A stretch of 64,000 bases of DNA from Gonocerus acuteangulatus (lineage: Eukaryota > Arthropoda > Insecta > Hemiptera > Coreidae), in the NCBI GenBank assembly GCA_946811695.1, contig OX328124.1, forward strand, positions 100,374,998 to 100,438,997, in the 5' to 3' direction. The notes under the pieces were generated by a model, which saw only the letters and a list, made by a program, of their open reading frames with translations, ran no database searches and was not told the origin of the DNA. Below, piece by piece: positions 53,809-64,000 of this stretch; the stretch's first letter is position 1, and every line of letters starts with the position of its first letter. The position numbers and the translations under genes were made by a program.

Positions 53809-55007
53809 AGTTATATTTTGGTTCCACCAGTCTTGAAAGGTAGGATTTACAATCTTACCTGGATGGGTCGGCAACAATAGAAACCGTCCCGCTAGTTACA
53901 AGGTCTTGGAATCTTGGAACTCTATATTTCTAACAATAAATTGTTTTTCTTATTTTACTTAACCTGTTTTATTTTCGAATACATTATCCAACTATAAGCA
54001 ATTAAAAAATAACAAGGAATAAAACACAGACAAAAAGAAAACTTCGAATAAGCGAAATCAATTACTTTAAAGCTTTAAGCTCTTATTTCTCCGATTGACA
54101 TCGACTAATCAAAACTTTCATTAGAAACTTTTATGTAGAGCATTTAATAAGCTTTCTAATGGTATTCTTCCGTTTACCAAAATTCTCAACAGTTTTCGAG
54201 ATATTAATGAAAGTTCCCAAAATTTATATTATTTCTAGCAACAGAAAATTGGCCTCATTTTTCATATCCTGTTTTACACACAAAATTTTCGCAACATAAG
54301 AAATTACAAAAATAAAAAGCAATAAAAAACGAAGGGAAAGAGACAAAAATTACAACAAGAACGACAAAAACCCGTTCATAAGAACAAAACAGACGTATTT
54401 GAAGTTTTAAGCACTTATTTCTCCGATTGACATAACCTAATCAAAAATAGTTTCAGATTCTTTTTTGTAGAGAATTTAGTAAGCTTTCAAATAGTTTCTA
54501 TCCACTTACCACGATTTCCCAACCGTGTTCGAGATATTAATGAAAGTATACGAACTTCCCAAAACTTTTCATGTCTGTTCATAAAATATTTTATTCTAAC
54601 CCTTCCTTAACTCCAAACGTAACAAAACTTTCAACATATTAGTTTTAATGAAAGTAAAACATGCAGATAAAGTTTCAACTGAATCCCGTAATTCTAAGTA
54701 CCCAAACCAAAAACGGTATTCAAAAACTATTTTTCCAATTTTCTCGAAAACGGTTAAAGCTATCGCCTTGAAAATGGTTTCATTCGTTTTCCTAGCCCAA
54801 GAAGCCTATAAAAAGAGTACTTACAAGCTTATGAACTCAAAAACGTAAGCGTTACGATTTTTTCTGCGCGAATTTCGCCCCGAACGCCATCTTCCAGTGG
54901 GCGGATTTTGCTGGTTAACGAACTTGACCTTTCAAATTGGACGACTGATTTTTGTACCAAATTTCATCAAAATCGGACCATCAGGGAAGCCAGAAATGAG
55001 CGAACAG

Positions 55008-55012
<5 letters not shown>

Positions 55013-55070
<58 letters not shown>

Positions 55071-55092
55071 TATACATATATATATATATATA
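55013..55092. repeat. (TA)n microsatellite
   Basis: TA tract within the HINE-1 copy. Confidence 0.95.
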
Positions 55093-55231
55093 CAAATTTG
55101 AACCACCGTTATTTTCGGTCTCTAGGGGTTCTGAAACGCGAAATTTTCTTGTCGGCACGTCCGGATTGTTTCATTGTATCAACCTTATAAGCGGGGTTCC
55201 TCCCTATGGGGGAGGGAGGAACCGCGCTAAA

Positions 55232-55335
55232 AATGCATAAGCCCTGTTTTGTCTAGAAAAGGGTGGTAACCTATAGATAACCCGTCTAAAAATTCGTATC
55301 TAATAATAATGGACGTTAAAATATAAATAAATAAA
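55232..55335 (+). mobile_element. SINE-B, right half (split by HINE-1)
   Basis: ATGCATAAGCCCTGTTTTGT then CTAGAAAAGGGTGGTAACCT and the TAATAATAATGGACGTTAAA tail. AATTCATTATT after it resembles AATTCATTGTT before the left half, the probable SINE target duplication. Confidence 0.8.
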
Positions 55336-55361
55336 TTCATTATTAGAAAGCAATAAAAAGT

Positions 55362-55406
55362 TAAGAACAAGTGATTCATTAATTATTAATGAATCACTTG
55401 TTCTTA
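55362..55406. repeat. Perfect palindrome, 22-nt arms
   Basis: TAAGAACAAGTGATTCATTA and AT (55,362-55,383) are exactly inverted at 55,385-55,406 with a 1-nt centre. Confidence 0.95.
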
Positions 55407-55444
55407 TATAAACTCTTAATAACATCTAGGCAACAATACTAATA

Positions 55445-55545
55445 GTTACCACCGTGGGTTCGATTTCCACTATGGGTGATAGCTTTCCTTTAGAAAAAAG
55501 TAAAGTCATGACCCCTCGCGTGGCTAGAAAAGGATGGTTTATATT
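55445..55545 (+). mobile_element. SINE-B fragment
   Basis: GTGGGTTCGATTTCCACTAT then GCTTTCCTTTAGAAAAAAG and TGGCTAGAAAAGGATGG. Both ends are missing. Confidence 0.65.
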
Positions 55546-55549
55546 TAAC

Positions 55550-56783
55550 TACTTGTAGTGGCACAAGAGACTGTTATAGCTTGGTAGCTAAGAAGCTTGG
55601 CGTTTTTTGTGTTCCCTGAATAGGTTTACGATTTGGACATATCCTTTTCTGGAAGTCGACGCCTCATTAATATAACTAAAGTCTATTTAAATTTCTTTTA
55701 AATTAATTGTTTTATTTATGAGCACGCTTATTTTTCTGACAAATAGAAGAATAATCAAAATTCTCTAGAACACTCGCTGAAGAATTTGCTTATTGTAAGA
55801 AACTCCTATATTGAGGAATTACATTGAACGGTCATAAAATAATAATGCGGAAAACCTATGTTATTCAATTAATTTAAAATGTAGACCATACTAAAAATTT
55901 CTTAAAACATCCTTCGAGGTGACATTCTTTAAGATGGAATGTAGGGGAAGTCACGAATTGAAATAGACCATTCCTTATGAGATAAGGAGAGATAAGAAAT
56001 GAATGATTCATTGATAAAGTCCAATGAATGGGAGTGTATTCTCCAAATAATAGCCTGAAGGTACGCCCTGAGCGAGTGTGACATATTGCGTTTTTTCATG
56101 CGAGTCCATTACCTGCAGTCGTTTTAGTTTCCCTCGGGGCAAAAAATGAGTGGGGGGAATTTCATCTCGACTTGCTTTTCCCTTGACAGTTTTCTCCTCA
56201 GAGGAGAATTCTACCTGTAAATGAGAATTTAATTTATTTCTGGGGAACTTTTAACTTTTTCGCTATCAGAAAAGTAATTTTCACGTCATTCCGATACTAA
56301 AGAAAAAAAATATTGAACACAAATATATATATATGTATTTATAATAGAAAAGCTTCAATAAATATCATCTATTGAATTGATCTCAGTCTAATTTGAAATT
56401 TCTTATCTGGAAGTGGCTTCATTGGGCCGTGATGATAAAAATAAACGGACTCTTCAAGGAAATGGACTTAGAGGGGGAGAGTGAGGAGAAAAATTGTTAT
56501 TCTGAGCAATTTACTTAGAATGACTCAAAGCCATCAACATTCGTTGCATATAAATAGAGGAAAAAATATTGAGCTTGGTTACTATCTTCAATTGATAAAA
56601 AGTCTGACTCGCAGCACTATTCCTTTACTGTCAGCACTGGAAATATGACCGGAAACGGACATTTTTTACTTATAATTAAGTATTGTATAAACGGATGCAT
56701 ATGTATAATTCCAATAATATTATTAGAGCGATGTTTAATAATTTTTTTGCGCGAATCGCCTTGGTAGCGGATGATCGTCTATA
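55550..56783. other. Unassigned AT-rich DNA
   Basis: AAAAAGTCTGACTCGCAGCA at 56,600 is a trace of the HINE-1 left end. No gene was recognised. Confidence 0.45.
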
Positions 56784-57183
56784 TCTATATAAAAATCACG
56801 TGTCTGTCTGTTTGTTTCTTATACAAATCCACACCGTTTGACCGATTTTGACCAAACTTGGAATAATGGTAAGTCTTGATACAGGAAATCTCGTAGGCTA
56901 AGTCAAAAATTTCTACGAGCTGTCTTTCTTTATGTTTGTTCCTCATACAAATCTACACCCTTCATCCGATTTTGACCAAACGTGGCATACAGGTAGGTCT
57001 TGACACGGGTAGAGTGATAGGCTAGGTTAAAATCGTCTATGACTCACCGTTCGGAGATCACGAGTTCGAAACAATGAACTAAAATTGTTACAGATTTTAA
57101 TATTAATTATTTGTTTTCTAATTTATTTTTGTTTTTATAGATGCAGGAAGTAGGTGTAGCGTACCACGCCGGGTAACAGCTAG
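56784..57183 (+). mobile_element. Non-autonomous Helitron, ~400 bp, both ends
   Basis: It starts TCTATATAAAAATCACGTGT after an A (56,783) and ends CTAG (57,180-57,183) before a T, the A^T target of classical Helitrons. A 4-bp hairpin (GCGT ACC ACGC) lies about 11 nt before the end. The interior CCGATTTTGACCAAAC-type sequence occurs twice (near 56,842 and 56,970). It encodes no Rep/helicase. Confidence 0.8.
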
Positions 57184-57189
57184 TTAATA

Positions 57190-57545
57190 AATAAATGTTT
57201 TCGGAAGTACGTTGGTTTTCCTTACTTTATTGACCTCATACTTTCTTTATTACTAAGTCAAATTGTTAGATAATAAAAGAATAAAAATTAAATTGTTACA
57301 GTAGGAACATTAAGGATTAAAATACAAAAGATACAATACAGGATTCAAATAGAGTGCCAATCGCCTTGTGGATGGGCTTTGTGCTTAACTCAAGTCCATG
57401 CTGTCCTTTAGAAATTTGATACGCTTGTTATAAACCTAGAAGCACTCAGGAGGGTATAGAGATCCTAACACAAAGGATAATAGGAAATTACCGGTCCGAG
57501 ACTCGCCCAGCATATTTATGGCAAATATTTTAAGAGCCTGATTAT
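57190..57545. other. Unassigned DNA
   Basis: No gene was recognised. Confidence 0.4.
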
Positions 57546-57676
57546 TTTTAGCACTTTCAGAAGTAATGTAGCTATCGAGATAGTACTCATGAGTGATTTT
57601 TTTAAGACTTTCCTCAAAACTTAATCAATACCACTGGACACCGAAAATTATCCGCTTTTAAATGCACACACACATA
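57546..57676 (-). mobile_element. HINE-2 hairpin-end fragment
   Basis: TTTTAGCACTTTCAGAAGTA then TAGCTATCGAGATAGTACTC and ACCACTGGACACCGAAAATT follow the hairpin end of HINE-2. A Tc1-like element is inserted at its TA-rich part. Confidence 0.6.
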
Positions 57677-59323
57677 CAGTGGGTCAAAAAATAATTCATA
57701 CACTTAATTTATTGGCTGTAATTTTTTTTGTTCATTTTTTTAACGCAAAATATCAACAGATAGAGAGGCATTATAACAGAGGGTATTTGACATTAATTTT
57801 AAAAAGCATTGAAATGTAATACCTCATAAAATTAAGTCAGCAGCAAAATTTGAAAATTTTATAAGCAAAATAAGTATTCATACACCTATTAAACGAAAAA
57901 AAAAAAGATTCTACTAAAACATTTTCTTTACCTAAACCCCCTTCCCCTCACTCACTAGGATACCCTTTCTGATTTATGACAGCTTGAAGTCTCCTGGGCA
58001 TTGTTTCTACGCGTTCGTTATTCTCCTGAGAGTCGATTTCTGCCCAAGCTTTCTGAAGGTTATAAATTAACTCTTTCCGTTAAGAACATGAACATTTTGA
58101 ATTATTATGCCCATGAATGCTCTAAGGGGTTGAGATCTGTGGATTGAGGTGGTGTTTGCAGAACTTGGCGAACATTGTACAATAGCCATTCTGTTTTTTC
58201 CCGGTATGTTTGAGATCACTGACCTGCTGGAACAAATAGGTGTTGTCTATTCCTACCTTTCGCATAATTTATTAAAAAAATTACCTCGCAACACATTCAC
58301 ATAGTTCTCAGTATTTAAATAAACATTAATTTTTGAAAGTTTGTCTACTCCACTGGCGCTCATGCAACCTCAAACCATGACATTATCCCTGCCTTGATTT
58401 ATAATAGGTTGGAGATATTTTGCTTCGAAACCTCTGCTCTTTTGACTCCAAAAAAAAATTCTGTTCTAGGTATTTGTAAACATTGAACTTCCTTTCTCCG
58501 AAAACAACGCAACTTTTCCAAAATGAAAGCAGTTTTTTTCCCATTATCCAGGGATCCGGGGAAAAGTTAATTCTTTTTTGCAGATTTTTTAAATTTAAGA
58601 AAGGTATTTTGTGAACTGCTCTACCACTATAGCCCGCTTTATATAGGCAGTACCTCACGGTTTAAGGTGTTACAGGGTTCCGAAAACATGATGCGATATG
58701 TTCTGCTAGCTCGGGAGCAAATAATTTGAAGTTTTCTTGTAGCTTTCTGCACGATTTCACTGGAATCACTCATTATTATTTAACGTTTTCTGCACCGTAT
58801 GTTTATTATTGTCCACTGATGAGGTTTTGAACTTTCTAATTAGTTATTGCTTGGTCGCTTAATATAATCCCAGCTTTCATAAGAAGCATTGCTAACTCAG
58901 TCCTTGATTTGAAAGTTTAACGATTTCATGTTTAAGATAAGAACTCAGCTCCTTAGATTTGCGACCTATTTCACTAGAATTATCTAAGAATATTGAGGTT
59001 TTAACTGTTTCCCATGTTTAGATAACACGTTCTGTTTCATAAGAAATAAATATTTATTGGTATTAAGTTGAAACATTGGCACATGAAACAATTTTAGTGC
59101 TATCATAAAGCCTAATTTAAGAGTATGAATAATTTTTTTGCATGCCAAAGTTTCTTTTTTTTTGTTATTAATAGAATTGAGCGTGTTTTTCATTTTTGAT
59201 TTTGCATCAAAATAATGGGAAATTTTATTTGTTATTATTATCAACAGTCTGTTTGGGTTAAAAAAATAAATAAAATATTATTGACGAATAAATTAAGTGT
59301 ATGAATAATTTTTTGACCCATTG
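57677..59323 (-). mobile_element. Tc1-like transposon, 1.65 kb, complete ends
   Basis: CAGTGGGTCAAAAAATAATT and the next 17 bases (CATACACTTAATTTATT) are inverted at the right end with two mismatches (37-bp terminal inverted repeats). TA flanks both sides (57,675-57,676 and 59,324-59,325). The length fits Tc1 elements. The transposase is decayed. Confidence 0.92.
57950..58985 (-). pseudogene. Tc1-like transposase, decayed
   Basis: It cuts and pastes the element at TA sites. The minus-strand pieces are in order. N-terminal helix-turn-helix start: GRKSKELSSYLKHEIVKLSN. Middle: AGYSGRAVHKIPFLNLKN and then FGERKFNVYKYLEQNFF, where the usual catalytic Asp of TDES is absent. C-terminal part: TDLNPLEHSWA (normally DLNPIEHLW, holding the third catalytic residue) and MPRRLQAVINQKGYPSE, the conserved end. 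Stops and frame changes occur between the pieces, for example after LSNQGLS. Full length for the family at about 345 codons, but inactive. Confidence 0.85.
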
Positions 59324-59329
59324 TATATT

Positions 59330-60230
59330 ATGTATGCTAAAAATAAACTTTTCCAGAAACAGTAGATACATTTGTAGAACGTCGAAGTGAATTAGAGTTA
59401 CGATGTACAGATGAAAGAAGTTGATTACTTCCTTACTATAAACAGCGGAAAGGAAATTTATTAGAATAATATTTTGTCTTATTGTTACTTTTTGGAAAAC
59501 GAAAATAGTAAACATTATTTCTGTTTTTGTATTAGTCCTGATGTTTTGTATAAATGACCAGTTAAGCTAAAAGGATAGAAATGTTTTGAGCTGTAAATAA
59601 ACACACTCAGTTTGAGAGAATTTTATGGCGTTTATTTTAAACTGTTTACCAATTTGTAAATAAACCATCGTTCCATTTCAGGGAAGTGTACAGAAAACTT
59701 GATAAGCTGAATGAATGAAAATGCAGATTGATATATTTTACGGAAACTGAACAGAATAAGCTTCACATTTTTAAATATTTAAAGGGAATTTAATTATCAA
59801 ATTTTGGCCTACTAGAAAAAATAAAAATACAATTCATCTCAGTAAAATATTCTTACCGTACAAATCTTATGTTAGGCTTCTTGATGAAATTTTCCTGATA
59901 GAAATGATTGCGGAAGAAAGGGAAAAATACTATTTTTTTGATCTAGGGTGATAACATGTAGGATAATATATCCCAAAACAACTTCGGTATTATTATTATT
60001 ATTAATGACGGTTTATAATAAAAATAAATAAAACAAACAAATATATTTATATGACACGCCTAGCTCTCAATATTTACATGATTTTAGCATAAAGATGTTG
60101 GAAAAATAAGATCTTTGGTTTGATTTTTTTAATGGATTTATTATATAAAAAATCTGCAGCATTGACATTGCCTTTTTTTAGATCTCATTAATTTTGTTTA
60201 CACCTAAAATGAACTAAAAAGTTTTTTTTT
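59330..60230. other. Unassigned AT-rich DNA
   Basis: A short (ATT)n lies at 59,990-60,005. No gene was recognised. Confidence 0.5.
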
Positions 60231-60346
60231 CATGCCTGTTGGTGGAGGCCGTCGTCACTGGTACTGGTGGGAGCACTTCCGTTCAAAACAATCGCCCTCA
60301 GTTCTCTCACCAATGCCAGCGACGACTGCCTATACCAACAGGTATG
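60231..60346. repeat. Inverted repeat, ~45-bp arms
   Basis: CATGCCTGTTGGTGGAGGCC then GTCGTCACTGGTACTGGTGG (60,231-60,275) is inverted at 60,303-60,346 with several mismatches, around a 27-nt loop. The transcript would form an imperfect hairpin. It is unusually GC-rich for the region. Confidence 0.8.
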
Positions 60347-60729
60347 GCGGACCTAACCCTTTAATTTTTTTTTTATACTGTCGTGTACCTATATAAAATA
60401 CTTTAACTTTCCGTCAATATTATTTGATTTAGTGCTGAATATGTTTCACGTCACTAGGCGCCTCTTCAGGAGTAATTTAACTCAATATATCTCAACTGAG
60501 CTTCATCTTAGAAAGATGTTACACAGCTTGGGTGACGTCTTGACCTAAATTTTTTATATATATGACCTAGTACCAATTTAAAATACATTATTGAGAACAA
60601 AGGGTCTCAACCTTATAATATAAAACTATTTAGAATGTTTGAAGATATTTAGAATGTAAAAAAAAAATTATCTACCCACAGGTCTATTCCTGTATTTCAA
60701 TATGATCTCTGTAGGATAAAGAAATAGCA

Positions 60730-61140
60730 AAATAAATATGAAGCCCTGGTGAGCTCAGATAAAATCGGAGGCAGAAAAAATAATGGGCTATGGGTACAAC
60801 CCATGTATCAAGTAAATAGAAAATTCAGCATTACCTTTAGGGCATTCATCTCCGGGTACACGGCATTGAAGAGTGAGAAGGGAATTACGGGAGAACCTCA
60901 CCGATCATGGAGAATGCGACCTCCTGAATAAAAGCTGGAACCGGACATAAAACGTACCGCGGAACAACTTGGTAACGCCAAAGGTAGCGAATTTCCATAG
61001 GCCGCGAGAGAAGCTACTGGCATAAGGAATACGGAGTAGACTGTGGCCGGGAGAACTCGGCACATGGGTACAACGTAGCAGTCAGTCATAGGAATGGCGG
61101 GCTAGGACGTGTATCGTAGATTAGAGGACCGGTGGTTCCT
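60730..61140. other. Less AT-rich island of unknown origin
   Basis: This ~400-bp stretch is clearly richer in GC than its flanks. It has a 60-codon plus frame (60,749-60,931) and a 63-codon minus frame (61,089-60,898), neither with a known family. Could be a captured or processed fragment. No function assigned. Confidence 0.35.
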
Positions 61141-61144
61141 AAAT

Positions 61145-62200
61145 AAAAATACCCGTGACATATATTATAAGTGTCTCAAAAATTAAAATATGTTAGAATG
61201 CCTCACAAAATAATATCAATTCTAATAATAATTAATCCTCATAATAATTTATGTTAATGCAAATAACCAATAAGCTCCGAAAAACCAAAATTATAGCTTT
61301 TTAAAGTTTTCTCCTTGGAAGCCATTAAATATATCGCCTCAAAACTAAAAGTGAAAAAATAAATAAATCGTTTAATATTATTGTACTTGAAGTTCAGTTT
61401 ATTTAATTTGTCCTAGGTTAGTGCTATTTGTTGTTAATTGTTAGACGTTCTCGTCAAATCTTGTTTTATGAAGCAGCTTAAAGAAATTGAAAAAAAAAAC
61501 TACACATATCTGTAGCGGACTGATTATTTCAGTATCTGGCGATTTGTCAGAGTTAAAATGGTAATTGGTTCATGTAACAACTTCATTATTAACAATGGAG
61601 CTGATGCATTGATAGATAAATGAGGCTGTGAATATTTATGGAATCAGGGCTGCCCTTAGGAACGGGGGATTATGGGTAAACATTGATACTCAGAGGATCA
61701 TTCGGTGCCTTTCATTAATTTTGAGTAAATTTTTAATAGCATCGTTGATTAAATCTATTTTAATTTAAGCATATATCATTCAGAAACTGTATCTGTTTTT
61801 AATTAATGTCTTATTGATCTAAAACATTTCAGAAATGTCGTTTCATTTTAAATTATTTTTTTAAATCTAAATTGAAATCTCTGTCATTAAAGTCAAATAT
61901 TTTTTAAAAAGGTTTTTTAGTCAATCTATGTTTTTCAGCGTGATTGAGTTCTAACGTGTTTACCTGCAATATATCTATCAAGTAAAAAAAAAGAAAAGAA
62001 AAAAAAATGTAATTTATTAGCTGGAGTCTGATGTTAATCATTTTGGTATTTGTCGTTTAGTATAACTTATCTAATGCTGGTAATTTTGTGTCTGTTTTCT
62101 AGTACACATTTAGTCAGATATTACTGTCAAAAAGAATGTTTTTTCTCTTCTCTTTGCTCAAGAAGCGCCTTTGAAGTGGTTATTCATTTTTCTCCTTTAA
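61145..62200. other. Unassigned AT-rich DNA
   Basis: No gene was recognised. Confidence 0.5.
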
Positions 62201-62204
62201 AATT

Positions 62205-62293
62205 CCGTCTCGCAGGAGCTGCATAATTAAGAACATTCCTCACACGGTGAGTACTGTACAATGCATTCCTGAATAATTTGCTTAAAATAATCC

Positions 62294-62298
<5 letters not shown>
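62205..62298 (+). mobile_element. HINE-2 terminal fragment
   Basis: CCGTCTCGCAGGAGCTGCAT, AACATTCCTCAC and AATTTGCTTAAAATAATCC match the inverse of 2,920-3,000. A poly(A) run at 62,299-62,327 follows immediately. Confidence 0.65.

Positions 62299-62327
<29 letters not shown>
62299..62327. repeat. Poly(A) tract
   Basis: About 29 A, directly after the HINE-2 fragment. Confidence 0.9.
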
Positions 62328-62329
<2 letters not shown>

Positions 62330-62330
<1 letters not shown>

Positions 62331-62984
62331 ATAGTTTTGTTCTTTTATATTTGTAATAATCAGCTTACTCAGAAACAGGATATACGCCCTTGAGAAAGAC
62401 ACAGCATAAAACGCCCATGTTCAGCGCTTTCAGCGGTAGAAGTCTCAACCAATGCCCGAGTCTGTTTGGTGGCTTAATTTGTTTTAAACATAATACGCAG
62501 TAAACCCCAACTTCTATTGAACCAATGTAGTATATTTTTAAAACACAATATTGCGTTTATATACCCTAGACATATATTACTATACATTAGACGTTACTAT
62601 ACAAAAGAAATTACGACCGGTATCATCAAATTAGTGATTTGGGTCAGGACTAAATCCCCTTTGAACTAAAAGGAGCACTTCATCTGTTCGATTTAACAGT
62701 TTTATCTATATCACAATCGAAAATGTCAATTAAAAATCTGACTTCTGTAGGATGTTATTCTACTTTACTGTTTAACGTATTCCTGCATTTCTTCTTATTT
62801 GTACGTTTTATGCCATTATTAGCCCTAATATATTTCTGAGCCAACATGAACATATTTTTTTAAGCCACTGTATTAAGCCACTGTAAATAATTCTTCAGAT
62901 ATCATCGATACAAATACAAAGTACCGATTGTGAAAAGTGGTTTGGTACCTTTTAGATGACTCTGTGTACATTTTTTTTTGTTTT
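62330..62984. other. Unassigned DNA
   Basis: No gene was recognised. Confidence 0.45.
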
Positions 62985-63090
62985 ATATTTTAATTAGACT
63001 TAATGCACATTCGTTAGTTTCATTTTCTGTAATTGATAATTATTTTTCTTTAATTTTCGAGAGTTTGCCACAACGTACATCAGTATAACT
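62985..63090 (-). repeat. Dispersed repeat, inverse of 14,483-14,590
   Basis: TGCACATTCGTTAGTTTCAT, GTAATTGATAATTATTTTTC and GAGAGTTTGCCACAACGTAC are the inverse of the first copy with few differences. Confidence 0.7.
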
Positions 63091-63094
63091 GCAA

Positions 63095-64000
63095 TCAGTA
63101 TAGACTGAAAATCTTCGTTTTATGGTTCTCGCAGATAAGTTTGTGCCTTTAAAGCGAGAGCTGAAGTGATAATTGAACTACAGAAGAAGAGAATAAATAT
63201 TCTCTCTACGAAATGAGAACAAAAGTATGATCATTTTTTTTTTTCATCGAATGTCCGGTCCAAGATGAATTTAGGAAGAGATTGCTTGGAAATAACATAG
63301 CTCTTACGAAATGTAGAAGGCGACGGGGTAGGCAGGTGTATAGGCTAGGTAGTTCAATCTATAAACTAAATTGAATTATACTCTAAACCTGAAAATTGAT
63401 TAGGGTGGTTCTAAATAAATGAGAGTGGACTGTATTTGAATGAAATATATTAAATGGTAATCAATATTTACATGGGTTGAGCTTAATGGTGGGGGTGGAT
63501 CTGATTTGGTTGGACTCACATACTTAGGTTTAAAATTGTGTTTTGTTGCTGGCCGGCCCTCTCTCCCTCCTCCCTCACCAGGATAGTTTTCTTCCCCTAC
63601 TCACTCATGATAAAACTGAAGGAACGTAGGAAGGAATAAAATAGTCTTGAATAGAATGTCTTGAATTTTGATACACTGCACTTTCTTCTTTTCTTCTCAC
63701 TCACTTGTTTTTTCACACACCATATGATTTAAATAGTGATTTATTGTTCAGCTGGATGTGTGATCCCTGTTGCAACCAACTAAAGAAAAATAACACTGTT
63801 CTGCACGAAAATCCTCCTTCAAACCAAAACATGCTTTCTTACTGTTTTCAAATGTGCTGAACACGAATTTGAAGTCAGATTCTGTCTATCACGCACAGTT
63901 TCTTGAGAAATTCTAGTTTTTTATCCAAAAATGTGAGTTTCTTGTAAATTTGACGAATTGTTTTTGGCATCAAAACATAGTGAAAAAAATTCAAAAGCCC
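63095..64000. other. Unassigned DNA to window end
   Basis: No gene, RNA or repeat was recognised. Confidence 0.45.

Larger units (their letters stand above)
53337..55231 (+). mobile_element. HINE-1 (Helentron-like) element inserted in a SINE-B
   Basis: The left terminus is GTCCGACTCGCAGGAACTGC and the right terminus is GGGAGGAACCGCGCTAAAA. It has the conserved interior and a (TA)n at 55,013-55,092. It sits in the A-rich stretch of a SINE-B whose two halves flank it, so its limits are known to within a few A residues. No duplication beyond A residues is seen, as expected for Helentron-type insertion between two like bases (T-T on the other strand). It contains a separate 335-bp hammerhead-bearing insert at 53,474-53,808. 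Confidence 0.8.

Overview
This window looks like gene-poor, AT-rich, repeat-dense nuclear DNA from an animal, most likely an insect or other arthropod. The grounds are Jockey-clade LINEs with arthropod-type PRE_C2HC/CCHC gag proteins, mariner and Tc1-like elements, two tRNA-derived SINE families, Helitrons ending in CTAG, Helentron-like elements and very long (TA)n tracts. No convincing host protein-coding gene, rRNA gene or functional tRNA gene was found. Almost every supportable reading frame belongs to a transposable element, and all but one of these are broken.

Layout. 1-5.6 kb: a Helitron 3' end, a SINE-A inside a partial Helentron-like (HINE-1) copy, a HINE-2 element with central tandem repeats, a complete HINE-1 copy and a LINE remnant with RNase H and zinc-knuckle coding. 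6-13 kb: a second remnant of the same LINE family, SINE-B, two minisatellites, and two or three MITE-like inverted-repeat elements. 12.5-20.2 kb: three HINE-1 copies; two of them, 15.56-17.05 and 17.80-20.17 kb, face each other as a large inverted pair. 20.9-29.2 kb: a nested complex. A ~360-bp TA-type DNA element (20,893-28,694) was split by a near full-length Jockey element (minus strand, 20,938-25,604, 8-bp target duplication) and by a deleted mariner (25,892-28,655, TA duplication). The mariner was itself split by a 5'-truncated Jockey copy whose ~655-codon RT frame is open.

30-39 kb: a SINE-B with a 17-bp target duplication, a truncated LINE with an (AAAT)n tail, 71-bp tandem repeats, an unclassified coding remnant and a second HINE-2 copy. 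40-47 kb: two 303-bp direct repeats, several hammerhead-ribozyme-like folds of the kind carried by Penelope-like elements, and a 107-bp-arm inverted repeat. 49-59.3 kb: a third RNase H LINE remnant, Helitrons, a cluster of SINE-B copies (one split by a HINE-1 insertion), and a complete but decayed Tc1-like transposon. 59-64 kb: mostly unassigned AT-rich DNA with an inverted repeat, a less AT-rich island and a HINE-2 end.

How the parts relate: the SINEs carry 11-17-bp target duplications and A-rich tails, as expected if mobilised by LINE machinery. The HINE and Helitron copies have no coding capacity and would need helicase proteins from elsewhere. The main point of interest is a pair of Helentron-like families with a shared terminal architecture, one of which contains copy-variable ~145-bp central tandem repeats. 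The second is a set of hammerhead-like motifs with self-complementary helix III.
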